Source of the DNA: Bacteroidales bacterium
Lineage (GTDB): Bacteria; Bacteroidota; Bacteroidia; Bacteroidales; UBA932
Assembly: GCA_017534745.1 (NCBI GenBank)
Contig: JAFXVX010000014.1
Location: 62,001 to 126,000 of the forward strand
Reading direction: 5' to 3'
Length of the DNA stretch: 64,000 bases
The first letter of the stretch is position 1, and the number at the start of each line of letters is the position of its first letter. Of the stretch, positions 35,039 to 43,607 are shown piece by piece. The notes beneath the pieces are model-generated. The model did not search any database, was not told the DNA's origin, and saw nothing but the letters and a program-made list of their open reading frames with translations. A program made the position numbers and the translations under genes.

Positions 35039-37681
35039 ATGAAACGTTTTCTGATTTTACTTTGCGCCCTGTGCGCTCTCGCTGCGGGATGCACCCGCGA
35101 GAAAGGCTTCACTATCAAGGGTGATCCTTATTTCTCCATCGTCGTCCTCGACGATGCCGACATCCAGATTGCCGCTCTCGACGAGATGACTTCACAGTAC
35201 ACCCTGTCGATGACTTCCGACGGCTATTCCAAGACGGCCAACGCGACAAATCACGTCTCAAAGGCTGTCCGTTTCCATATCACATCCAACCTTCGGTGGA
35301 AGATCGTGCCGGCGAGCGGGGAGCCCGCCGACTGGATCCATCCTTTCCCCGAAAGCGGCGAGAAGGACGGTATATTCTTCTTCAAGGCCGAGCGTAATAT
35401 AGATCCGGAGAATGGGCGTGAGATGCTGTTCAACGTGCTCGTTGACAAGGGCGCCGGCTATGAGCCCATTGAGGGTATGATCCGTGTCGAGCAGGACAAG
35501 AGCGACCATTTCCTCGAAATGAGCGCGGCCAAGTTCAATATGTCCTCCACGGGCGGTAAGATCAATCTCCGCGTCAAAGCCAACGTCGATTGGGAATACT
35601 CTCTCGCCCCGATGGCCGATTACGCCACGGAGAACACCGACTGGATCACCGACAATTCCATCCACGAGCCCGGCAAGCAGGTCGATACCCTCAGGCTTGA
35701 GCTCCAGCCCAATGACAAAGGTATCCGCGGCGCCGTGCTGACCCTCTCTTACTCGATTGACGGCGTGGCTAAGACCGACGACGTCTATATCACACAGTAT
35801 CCGGCAGCCGAGACCTCTCTGGAGGGCTTCCCGGTCAAGTGGGCGGTCCGCGTTACGGACAACACTTTCGCCGGCACCTTCCCTTCCGACGGGACGATTT
35901 CTCCCGTCAGCGGAAGCGGTCTGATCACATTTAACAACGATTGCGGCAAGGCCGCAGACACCAAGGGCAACGTCAAGCTCGACGTGAGCGACAACTCGCC
36001 GCGTGCGGCCGGCGTCTGGCCGGGCGACTACTGCGAGTTCGCCGCATTCGCTCCCGTTTCCGCGGGGACCATCGTCAAACTGACGTTCGCCACTCGTGTT
36101 TCCGCCACCGGCCATAAATACTGGAGACTGGAGTTCCGCGACGGCGAGACCTGGAAGATTGTCGGCAATCCGCTTACTGACGAGTCGGTAAGCGGTCCCG
36201 ACGGCCACCCCGTGGTCTATACCCACGCGATGAACTCAGACGGCTCGACCAATATCCTGGTCGAGAGCGCCGCAATTTACACGGAGAACACCGACCAGGT
36301 CGAGTTCCGCTTCATCTGCGCCGCCAACTGGCAGGCCAGCGGGGCCGGACCTCTCAGTGCTCCGAATACCGGCACATGGAGGCTCTCCGTCGATTCGACT
36401 ACTGCCGACGACCCGTACCAGCCATGCATCTCCATCGTGGCTGCAGGTAGCGAAGTGCTGGTGCCCGCCAAACTTTCCGTGAACCCTTCATATCTGGTGT
36501 TCGAAGGAAGGCCTTCGGGCGGCAAACAGTTTACTGTGACCTGCAACCAGCCGTTCACCCTCTCTTCTTCCGAGAGCTGGATCCACCTTTCGGCGTCGGA
36601 AGCCGACGCAGGGGAGAACATTCCGTTCACCGTCACCTGCGACGCCAGTGAGCTCGAGTCCACGCGGGAAGGCAAGATTACAGTCAAGGCCGGCATTACC
36701 CGGAGTGATATTTCTGTCATCCAGGGCGCCGGAGCCGGTGGCGGAGGTGGCGGTATCTCTGATCCGTTCATCGCTGTAATGTCTGGTAGCAATGTTTCCC
36801 TGCCGTTCAACTCCGGCACATACACCGTCAAGCTGATGACCAATGTGGCCCTCTCTGTGCAGGCTTCAGACACCTGGCTCAGCGCATCGAAAGTCTCCGA
36901 GACCGGCAGCGATATCAAGACCGTGGAATACAGGGTCAGCCACAGCCTCAACTCCAGCACGAGCGCGACCCGTACCGCAGGCATACGTTTCTACAACTCG
37001 TCCTCCAACGTGGATGCGGTCGTCGTCTTCACCCAGGCGATGAATCCCGGCGACAGCCCGACCGAGTTCCCGGTTGTCTGGAGCATGCCCGCAGCCAATA
37101 ACGTCAGGGGAGTGGACTACGACCTCAACAATGTCTCGGGTTCGTATGTTTATTCCGACACCCACGACGGCAAGATGACGGTTATCCGTACATCTACTAC
37201 CCAGGCAACAAGCAGCAACACCACTTATCAGGCCCGTAGCGAAGAGAGGTGGGGAGGTAAGCACTGCCTGCTCCACTATGGTATCTACAAGGGCGACTAC
37301 TGGCTCTTTGAGGTGTTCAACGTCAAGAACCAGGCAGGGACCTACACTATAGATTATCTGATGGAGTCTTCCACCAATGGTCCTAAGTACTTCGTTCTTG
37401 AGTACTCCATTGACGGGACTTCCTGGACGACCATTGACGGCAAGGCAGGGACCTACGGTTCTGCAGAATCCTTCACTTATTCCTATTCCCTGGATACTGC
37501 ATCAGCCGTAACCCCTATCGTAAAGACGTTCCACCTCGGAGCGATGTCCGATTTCGTGACTCTCAGCATACGGGCCAGGTGCGTCTCCATCAGCCGTGTC
37601 GCCGGCACTGATATGGGAGTCAACCACGGAGCCACCAACCGCGTAGGCGGCCACGTCAATATAGAATTCGATGCAGATTAA
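35039..37681 (+). CDS. Surface lipoprotein with BACON domains and a shared C-terminal domain
   Basis: 880 residues, signal MKRFLILLCALCALAAGC. Early segments (VRFHITSNLRWKIVPASG, INLRVKANVDWEYSL) look like BACON-type beta-sandwiches with the usual Trp. A clear BACON domain comes later (FTVTCNQPFTLSSSESWIHL), before a Gly-rich hinge (GAGGGGGG). The last 200 residues (FPVVWSMPAANNVRGVDYDL, YVYSDTHDGKMTVIR, DYWLFEVFNVKNQAGTYTID, YFVLEYSIDGTSWT) form a domain that recurs at the C-termini of the next two lipoproteins. BACON domains usually bind glycans or mucin, or act as spacers. As the third gene after susC/D it is the likely surface-exposed binding partner. Confidence 0.87.
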   Translation: MKRFLILLCALCALAAGCTREKGFTIKGDPYFSIVVLDDADIQIAALDEMTSQYTLSMTSDGYSKTANATNHVSKAVRFHITSNLRWKIVPASGEPADWIHPFPESGEKDGIFFFKAERNIDPENGREMLFNVLVDKGAGYEPIEGMIRVEQDKSDHFLEMSAAKFNMSSTGGKINLRVKANVDWEYSLAPMADYATENTDWITDNSIHEPGKQVDTLRLELQPNDKGIRGAVLTLSYSIDGVAKTDDVYITQYPAAETSLEGFPVKWAVRVTDNTFAGTFPSDGTISPVSGSGLITFNNDCGKAADTKGNVKLDVSDNSPRAAGVWPGDYCEFAAFAPVSAGTIVKLTFATRVSATGHKYWRLEFRDGETWKIVGNPLTDESVSGPDGHPVVYTHAMNSDGSTNILVESAAIYTENTDQVEFRFICAANWQASGAGPLSAPNTGTWRLSVDSTTADDPYQPCISIVAAGSEVLVPAKLSVNPSYLVFEGRPSGGKQFTVTCNQPFTLSSSESWIHLSASEADAGENIPFTVTCDASELESTREGKITVKAGITRSDISVIQGAGAGGGGGGISDPFIAVMSGSNVSLPFNSGTYTVKLMTNVALSVQASDTWLSASKVSETGSDIKTVEYRVSHSLNSSTSATRTAGIRFYNSSSNVDAVVVFTQAMNPGDSPTEFPVVWSMPAANNVRGVDYDLNNVSGSYVYSDTHDGKMTVIRTSTTQATSSNTTYQARSEERWGGKHCLLHYGIYKGDYWLFEVFNVKNQAGTYTIDYLMESSTNGPKYFVLEYSIDGTSWTTIDGKAGTYGSAESFTYSYSLDTASAVTPIVKTFHLGAMSDFVTLSIRARCVSISRVAGTDMGVNHGATNRVGGHVNIEFDAD

Positions 37682-37704
37682 CAACAATTAAATATTATTA
37701 CTGT

Positions 37705-37848
37705 ATGAAAAAAACAATCAAATCCACCTACGTCTCTCCCTTTGTGAGGGTGGCTCCCTGCAGGTTGGAGCTGAACCTGCTCGCTTCCGCAAATGTTCCC
37801 GGCGCCGGCATTGACGACGTCACGGAAGAAGAATGGACCGTTTCCTAA
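37705..37848 (+). CDS. 47-residue peptide, Y-x-x-P / acidic-Trp tail family, member 2
   Basis: A short frame MKKTIKSTYVSPFVRVAP ending DDVTEEEWTVS. It starts 23 bases after the BACON lipoprotein stop; its own stop is followed one base later by an in-frame ATG (37850) of the next lipoprotein. It shares with 732-866 and 40357-40500 a Tyr-x-x-Pro near residues 9-12, a Leu/Ala/Ser stretch (LNLLASAN) and an acidic segment with one Trp near the end. No signal peptide; function unknown. Confidence 0.65.
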   Translation: MKKTIKSTYVSPFVRVAPCRLELNLLASANVPGAGIDDVTEEEWTVS

Positions 37849-37861
37849 AATGCGACGCGCG

Positions 37862-40177
37862 ATGAAAAAGATTATGATTTTCGCCGCCTTCGCTGCGGCC
37901 CTCTTAACAGTTTCCTGCAACAAGGAAGCCCGTTTGAACGATGCCCCCGAGCAGCCCGCTCTCCGCACCGTGACCTTCAACGCCCTCCCCACCGAGACCA
38001 AAACTGCCTTCGGAGACAAGACCGGCACCAAGTATCCCGTCCTCTGGCAGGAAGGGGACAAGATCAACTACACCTTCAATTTCGGAGACATCCCTTCGAC
38101 ATATCTCGAGGCTTCCCCTTCCGCTGATGGTACTAGTGCAAGCTTCTCCGGGAAATTCGCCGAGTCCTCCTCTTACCAGTTCATTTTCGTAAGCCCTGCA
38201 GAGGCGTTCAAGTCCAGGAACAAGACTGAAGGGACCATTATGGTTGAGTTTCCTTCCGGCCAGACCTCCACGGCTGCTTCTCCGGATCCCTCGGCCCAAA
38301 TCCTGTATGCCAATACCGGCGTACTTACAGAGCTTCCGGATCCCCTCGATGTGAGATTCTCACATTTGTCAGCCTACCTTCACCTTCAGTTTACCAATGT
38401 CGCTCTAGGCGATGCAGTTGTTCAGGCGGTCAACGTCACCAGCGCTGACTACAATATCGCCGGGCGCCTCTTCTATAAATTCAATGAAGACATTTTTACT
38501 GAAGGTACCAGCAGCTTGTTCCATACTATTGCCGTTGCGACTTCGACCATCTCAGATGTCTGGGTGGCCCTTCGCCCTGTAGACCTTTCCGGAAAACAGC
38601 TGGTCGTCTCTATTGCAACCGACAAGGGAACATTTACAAAGACCGTCATGATGCCTGCGAGCGCCAACCTTACCCGCGGCAAAATCGGGAAATTCCCTGT
38701 TGATATGACAGGTGTCGCTTTGGAAGAGCCCGTCGTTTACAAAGTGGTCACGTCCGCTGACCAGCTCCACGTTGGTGACAAGGTGATCATCGCTGCGGCG
38801 GACATTGAGCAGGAAGTTGCTATGAGTACAGGCCAGAACGGAAATAACCGTTCCCAGGCAGGTGTCACCAAGACTGCCGAAGAAATTGTCAATCCCTCTG
38901 ACGCTGTTGAGATCATAAGGCTCGAAGACGGTTTCATCCCTGGCCATTATGCCCTCAAGGCTACCAGTGTTGCAAACCCCGGCTATCTTTATGCTGCCAG
39001 CCTTGACGTTGCTGCAAACTGGCTGAGGACAAGTCAGACTTTGGATATTTCCGGAAGCTGGACAATCAGTATCGAGGATGTCACAATCGACGGCACGACA
39101 ACAGAAAAGGCAGCCGTTATCGTTTCGGATGCTCCGGCTCCGGCCAGTAATGTAATCCGTCACAACCCTGGATCCGTTCTTTTCTCAGCCTACCAGTCTA
39201 CTTCCAAGCAGAAGGCAGTTAAACTCTACCGCCTTGACGAGCCGGCCGACGAATCTCTCCGATTCAATGCTATTCTGCCCGGCGGGAACAGTATCAACGC
39301 TTCTGCACAGGAAATCCCGGTCTATGTGTACGGCAACGTTGCTTGGACGGCCTCCGTCACCGGCGACGCCATCCTTGACAAGTCTTCTGGCACGGGTAAT
39401 GACATTTTGACTCTGACGGTTCCCGCAAATGCAGACAGTGATAACACCAAGAGTTATGTTATTACTGTTTCGACAGAAGCGGATGTGTCGCCGAATACTA
39501 TTACCCTTCAACTTACTCAGGATAAATATACAACTCCTTCGGTTACGTTGTCCCACTGGAGTTTTTCTGCTCCCGGTGATAATTGGAAGCAGGGAACGGA
39601 TTATTCTGTTGGAAGCGTAACGGGCGCTTATATTTATTCTGATGACCATTCAGGCAAGTTAAGTGTTGTAATAGATGCAAACGTGGCTCAGCCAACTACG
39701 GCATCAAAGTATAATACCAGTAATTTTACCGGCTATGGCATCAGGCAATATGGTGTCCAAAAGGATTGCTATTGGCTCTTTGAGGTTTATGATGTTCAGC
39801 AGCCTGCTGGAGAATACACGATAGATTTCAATATAGCATCCTCCGCTTCAGGTCCCAAGTTCTTTATAATGGAGTATTCATTGGATGGAACAAGTTGGAC
39901 GTCTTTCAATACAACTACAGAACAATTCTATTATTCAGCTAATAATACGGATTATGGAGATCCGATGGATATAACTTACACCTTCTGGAATCACAGTTCA
40001 TATGGTTTCGAAACAGTGAATCAGAAGTTCTCGCTCCCGGCAATTACCACTGCAACCACATTGCGTATAAGGGCAATAGTCTCGGCTGATTATCGCGCAA
40101 GCAAAAATGGCAGTATAGATAAGGGAGGAGTTAACATTCTCGGTAACCATATCGATATTTCGTTTAAAGCGAAATAG
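37862..40177 (+). CDS. Surface lipoprotein, fimbrillin-like start, shared C-terminal domain
   Basis: 771 residues from the ATG at 37862 (MKKIMIFAAFAAALLTVSC, lipid Cys 19); an in-frame ATG at 37850 adds four residues. The N-terminal 280 residues look fimbrillin-like (TETKTAFGDKTG, LWQEGDKINYTF, FSHLSAYLHLQF). A module beginning LHVGDKVIIAAAD and containing NGNNRSQAGV and LEDGFIPGHY follows; a BACON-like sandwich (VYVYGNVAWTASV, VTVS-type end) comes next. The last 200 residues are the domain shared with 35039-37681 and 40516-43446 (YWLFEVYDVQQPAGEYTID, FFIMEYSLDGTSWTSF). Likely surface-exposed and part of the same transcript; function unknown. Confidence 0.82.
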   Translation: MKKIMIFAAFAAALLTVSCNKEARLNDAPEQPALRTVTFNALPTETKTAFGDKTGTKYPVLWQEGDKINYTFNFGDIPSTYLEASPSADGTSASFSGKFAESSSYQFIFVSPAEAFKSRNKTEGTIMVEFPSGQTSTAASPDPSAQILYANTGVLTELPDPLDVRFSHLSAYLHLQFTNVALGDAVVQAVNVTSADYNIAGRLFYKFNEDIFTEGTSSLFHTIAVATSTISDVWVALRPVDLSGKQLVVSIATDKGTFTKTVMMPASANLTRGKIGKFPVDMTGVALEEPVVYKVVTSADQLHVGDKVIIAAADIEQEVAMSTGQNGNNRSQAGVTKTAEEIVNPSDAVEIIRLEDGFIPGHYALKATSVANPGYLYAASLDVAANWLRTSQTLDISGSWTISIEDVTIDGTTTEKAAVIVSDAPAPASNVIRHNPGSVLFSAYQSTSKQKAVKLYRLDEPADESLRFNAILPGGNSINASAQEIPVYVYGNVAWTASVTGDAILDKSSGTGNDILTLTVPANADSDNTKSYVITVSTEADVSPNTITLQLTQDKYTTPSVTLSHWSFSAPGDNWKQGTDYSVGSVTGAYIYSDDHSGKLSVVIDANVAQPTTASKYNTSNFTGYGIRQYGVQKDCYWLFEVYDVQQPAGEYTIDFNIASSASGPKFFIMEYSLDGTSWTSFNTTTEQFYYSANNTDYGDPMDITYTFWNHSSYGFETVNQKFSLPAITTATTLRIRAIVSADYRASKNGSIDKGGVNILGNHIDISFKAK

Positions 40178-40292
40178 CCGTATGTTCGAGCCGTTATACA
40201 GAGTGTTGCCCGCCCCTGGCAGCAAGACCTCCTTCAAATCCATGGGTGGGGGTAACACTCTCTGTAACAAATATTTATAAATAACACACTAA

Positions 40293-40321
40293 AGCGCGGC
40301 ATCCATTCCGGGTGCCGCGCT
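40293..40321. other. 12-bp hairpin between the two lipoprotein units
   Basis: AGCGCGGCATCC (40293-40304) pairs with GGGTGCCGCGCT (40310-40321), with one G-T pair and a 5-base loop. The stem can be extended by ACAC/GTGT outside it. No clean T tract follows. It could be an attenuating terminator or a stabilising 5' leader for the peptide gene at 40357. The gap 40178-40292 also holds a weaker stem (ACAGAGTGTT with AACACTCTCTGT). Confidence 0.4.
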
Positions 40322-40356
40322 GTGGTGTGTTGTATATAAGCGACAAATTACGAATT

Positions 40357-40500
40357 ATGATTAAACAAGCACACCCATACTCGGCACCACTCATCGAGAT
40401 CGAGTGCCTGCAGAGCGAGGCTGCGTTTTTGACCACGTCCATTTCATCCGGGACACAGATTCCTGACACCGGAGAGGAAGACGACTGGGGCGAACTTTAA
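40357..40500 (+). CDS. 47-residue peptide, Y-x-x-P / acidic-Trp tail family, member 3
   Basis: A short frame MIKQAHPYSAPLIEIECL ending DTGEEDDWGEL. It lies 15 bases before the lipoprotein start at 40516. Upstream in-frame starts exist (from 40312), but the ATG at 40357 aligns with the other two members: Tyr-x-x-Pro at residues 8-11, AAFLTTS in the middle, an acidic tail with one Trp. A structured leader precedes it. Function unknown. Confidence 0.65.
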   Translation: MIKQAHPYSAPLIEIECLQSEAAFLTTSISSGTQIPDTGEEDDWGEL

Positions 40501-40515
40501 AAACAGGAGCACGTT

Positions 40516-43446
40516 ATGAAAAAGTATATCATTCCATCTGCTCTTACAGCTGCCCTTATGCTGTTATCCTGTGCGCGCGAACAGGAGTTTGCTCCGGAGG
40601 AGACTCCGATTCAGACACAGACTATCACCTTCAATGCTGACCAGATTGATACCAAAACCGCTTTTGGCGCAATCAACAGCGATAATACATATCCTATTTT
40701 CTGGCAGTCTGGAGACGAGGTTGCAATCAGCCATAACTGGTCAGACAGTTTTACGGAGACGCATTATCAGGCAACAATTTCCGAAGAAGGCAAGAAGGCC
40801 TCTTTCGCCGGAGATTTCTCACTTGCCGACGGTACCAATACATTTATCGTTGTCAGCCCGTTCGCATCGGCGAAGAGCCAGAGCAAGACCAATAACAGGG
40901 TACTTGTTGAATGGCCTTCATCCCAGTCTCCTATCCTTGCGTCCGAGGGCAGGCCATCATCGCCGGACCCTGCCGCACAGATTCTATGCGCCCGTAATGA
41001 CTATGCCTCAAAGGCTGAAGTTCCATCTTCCATGGAGATGTCCTTCAACCATCTTTCCGCATACCTTCGAATGAGGTTTACCAATGTTAATCTAACGACG
41101 CCATCTTCAGGTAACGCGACTGTGCTCTCAGTCTCACTTTCAACAGAGGATACGCAGTTGGCCGGTCGATTCCAATATTATTTTGTGGATGACAGTGATT
41201 ACAAACATTTCGGAAACAATAGCGAAGCTTTTAACATAGTTACAGCTTCGGTCAGTTCCTTCTCGGAAGGACAGGATATCTGGATTGGAATACGGCCGGT
41301 GCCCCTTTCCGGGAAGAAATTGATATTTACTATTTCGACCGATAAGGGGACTCTGACAAAAGAAGTAACACTTCCCAGCAATAACAAATACAATCTGTCT
41401 TGCGGTTCCGTGGCAACTTTCTCTGTCAATATGAGTGGAATCTCTATTGTTGAACCTGTCACCTTTACGAAAGTCACGGATCCCTCCACTCTTAATTGGG
41501 GAGATGAGATTATTATCGCCGCTGCGGGCAGCGACATAGCTCTTTCGACTACGCAGAATACCAACAACAGGACGGGGACGGCCGTGACTAAGGTAGATAA
41601 TGACTCCAAGATACTTGATCCCTCCTCCAGTGTTGAGATTATCACCCTTGAAGATGGTGTGATTCCTGGCCAGTTCTCCTTCCACGTCGCCGACGGTTAT
41701 CTCTATGCGCGCAATGACGGAACGATTGGCAGTGATAAAAATATCCTGCAGACTATCGCCGACAAGACCGGAAAAGAGAATCACGCCAGCTGGTCTATCA
41801 CGAACGATAACGGAACTACAAGGATCAAGGCAAACCTTACGGAGGGTGGATCAGGAAATACTACGGTCAGGCCTCACTTAAGGTACAATGCTGGCGACAA
41901 TCTGTTTACCGCTTATAACTCTAAGAATAGCCAAGGCCCGATTGCGGTATACGCAAGGACTCCTGAAAATGTCGGAAATCACTTTGTCGTTACCATGGCC
42001 GCGGACGGTTTAACCGTCCCCTACGAGGCCGGATCATACCCTATATACATCTTCGGCAACGTCCCCTGGACTGCGACTGTCAGCGGTAACGGATCGCTTA
42101 GTGAGGCGTCCGGATCCGGTAATGCGGTCTTGACACTGACTATTCCGCGGAATGAGACGTATAGCGAAGTGACTCACACCGTAACCGTTTCTACTGCTGC
42201 CGGAGTTTCTCCGGACAGTTACACTTTCACCTTGACGCAGGAGGAATCCAAAGTATTCTTACTGGCAACATCGCCCTGGCAACTTGCTGAGGGTGATAAA
42301 ATCATCATAGTCAGTTATGATGAAGGTAACAGTAAGTATTATGCAATGGGAACAACCCAAACATCCCCCAGTGGAAAGGCCGGGTCCAGGAATTCCGTCG
42401 AGGTTGAGGTTACGAATAATACTATTGTGCCCGGAGATGGTGTTGAAATAATCAATTTGGGCAGTTGGGTTAATTCGCTTTATTATGACCTCCAGGCGAC
42501 GAGCTCCTCTGCACCAGGGTATCTCTATGCTGACTATGCGTACGATACGGCCAATACCAATTCGATTCGAACCAGGGCTGATAATTCCGCTGATAATAGC
42601 GGACATTGGTCGATATCTATAGCGGGAGTTAGCGCCACGGCTACAATTCGCGCTTATGAGTCAGGATCCGAAAGCCAGTTTAACGGAGAGATCCGTTTCA
42701 ACCCGACTGATAAGGTATTCCGTGCCTATAAAAAGACATCAGCAATGAATACCCTAAAGATCTATTATGCTCCTACAGGGACCCATATTAATACACAGGC
42801 TTCATTCCCTGTCCAGTGGACATTCCCCACTCCCGGAGCAGATTGGGTGTCTGGGATTGATTACTACATCCATCCTACCGGCCAGACTGGATCTTTTGTC
42901 TTTTCGAATGATCACTATTCGGGTAGAATAAGTGTCGTAAGGCCCACTACTGCGTCTACGAATACTTACTATCGGACCAAAACGATTAATGGTAAGACAG
43001 GATATTTCTTTGAGAGCAACGGTATGGGAGTCGATGCATATTGGCTCTTTGAAGTTCCTAGGATTAGCAATCCTGCCGGTGTGTATAATATTGCCTACAG
43101 CACTTGTTCGACCAATGCCGGCGGCAAACTCTTCGTCATGGAATATTCTACAGACGGGGGGAATTCGTGGACGGCATTCCCTGGGACATTGTTTAATCAG
43201 GTCTGGACTAAAAGTGACAATACTACAGTCACTGCGGATTATACCTATGTCCTTGCTGAGGGGACTAATGCAAATCAGGAATGGCTTGATGTCTCGAAGA
43301 ATATTTCCCTTCCTGCTCTAAATGGAACGCTTCTGATTAGGGCGAGAGTCTCTGCTGCCGTCAAGAACGACAACTCGGCTTTGGCCCCCAATCCTGGTGG
43401 AACAAATACGCTTTATAACCCCACCATCTCCTTCGCAGAGGATTAG
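40516..43446 (+). CDS. Surface lipoprotein, fimbrillin-like start, two GDKIIIxx modules, shared C-terminal domain
   Basis: 976 residues, signal MKKYIIPSALTAALMLLSC. The fimbrillin-like N-terminus (DTKTAFGAINSD, FWQSGDEVAI, FNHLSAYLRMRF) parallels the previous lipoprotein. Two copies of the module seen once there follow: LNWGDEIIIAAAGSDIALST with NTNNRTGTAV, and LAEGDKIIIVSYDEGNSKYY with PGYLYADYAY. A BACON-like sandwich (IYIFGNVPWTATV) lies between the copies. The last 200 residues are the shared domain (AYWLFEVPRISNPAGVYNI, LFVMEYSTDGGNSWTAF). It is the last gene before the terminator at 43488. Codon use looks more AT-rich than in the SusC/D genes. Function unknown. Confidence 0.82.
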   Translation: MKKYIIPSALTAALMLLSCAREQEFAPEETPIQTQTITFNADQIDTKTAFGAINSDNTYPIFWQSGDEVAISHNWSDSFTETHYQATISEEGKKASFAGDFSLADGTNTFIVVSPFASAKSQSKTNNRVLVEWPSSQSPILASEGRPSSPDPAAQILCARNDYASKAEVPSSMEMSFNHLSAYLRMRFTNVNLTTPSSGNATVLSVSLSTEDTQLAGRFQYYFVDDSDYKHFGNNSEAFNIVTASVSSFSEGQDIWIGIRPVPLSGKKLIFTISTDKGTLTKEVTLPSNNKYNLSCGSVATFSVNMSGISIVEPVTFTKVTDPSTLNWGDEIIIAAAGSDIALSTTQNTNNRTGTAVTKVDNDSKILDPSSSVEIITLEDGVIPGQFSFHVADGYLYARNDGTIGSDKNILQTIADKTGKENHASWSITNDNGTTRIKANLTEGGSGNTTVRPHLRYNAGDNLFTAYNSKNSQGPIAVYARTPENVGNHFVVTMAADGLTVPYEAGSYPIYIFGNVPWTATVSGNGSLSEASGSGNAVLTLTIPRNETYSEVTHTVTVSTAAGVSPDSYTFTLTQEESKVFLLATSPWQLAEGDKIIIVSYDEGNSKYYAMGTTQTSPSGKAGSRNSVEVEVTNNTIVPGDGVEIINLGSWVNSLYYDLQATSSSAPGYLYADYAYDTANTNSIRTRADNSADNSGHWSISIAGVSATATIRAYESGSESQFNGEIRFNPTDKVFRAYKKTSAMNTLKIYYAPTGTHINTQASFPVQWTFPTPGADWVSGIDYYIHPTGQTGSFVFSNDHYSGRISVVRPTTASTNTYYRTKTINGKTGYFFESNGMGVDAYWLFEVPRISNPAGVYNIAYSTCSTNAGGKLFVMEYSTDGGNSWTAFPGTLFNQVWTKSDNTTVTADYTYVLAEGTNANQEWLDVSKNISLPALNGTLLIRARVSAAVKNDNSALAPNPGGTNTLYNPTISFAED

Positions 43447-43487
43447 TGCGTGGCGGATAACTGGCTTTGGGCCAGTGGGTTAGGCGA

Positions 43488-43522
43488 AACCCTATGCTCG
43501 GAAACGGGCATAGGGTTTTGTG
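43488..43522 (+). terminator. Intrinsic terminator of the SusC/D operon
   Basis: AACCCTATGC (43488-43497) pairs perfectly with GCATAGGGTT (43508-43517), followed by TTGTGT. It lies 41 bases after the last lipoprotein stop. Confidence 0.75.
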
Positions 43523-43578
43523 TAAGTGGTGGAGCGTCAGGCAGTTGGGCGCCACGGGGACAAGTCAAAAAAAATTGC

Positions 43579-43586
43579 TATATTTG
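43579..43586 (+). promoter_or_regulatory. Probable -7 box of the phosphoesterase-GDPD gene
   Basis: TATATTTG fits TAnnTTTG and lies 21 bases before the ATG at 43608. No TTTG occurs 19-21 bases upstream, so the promoter is incomplete by this standard. Confidence 0.35.
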
Positions 43587-43607
43587 AAAGTTAATGCACC
43601 GAAAACT

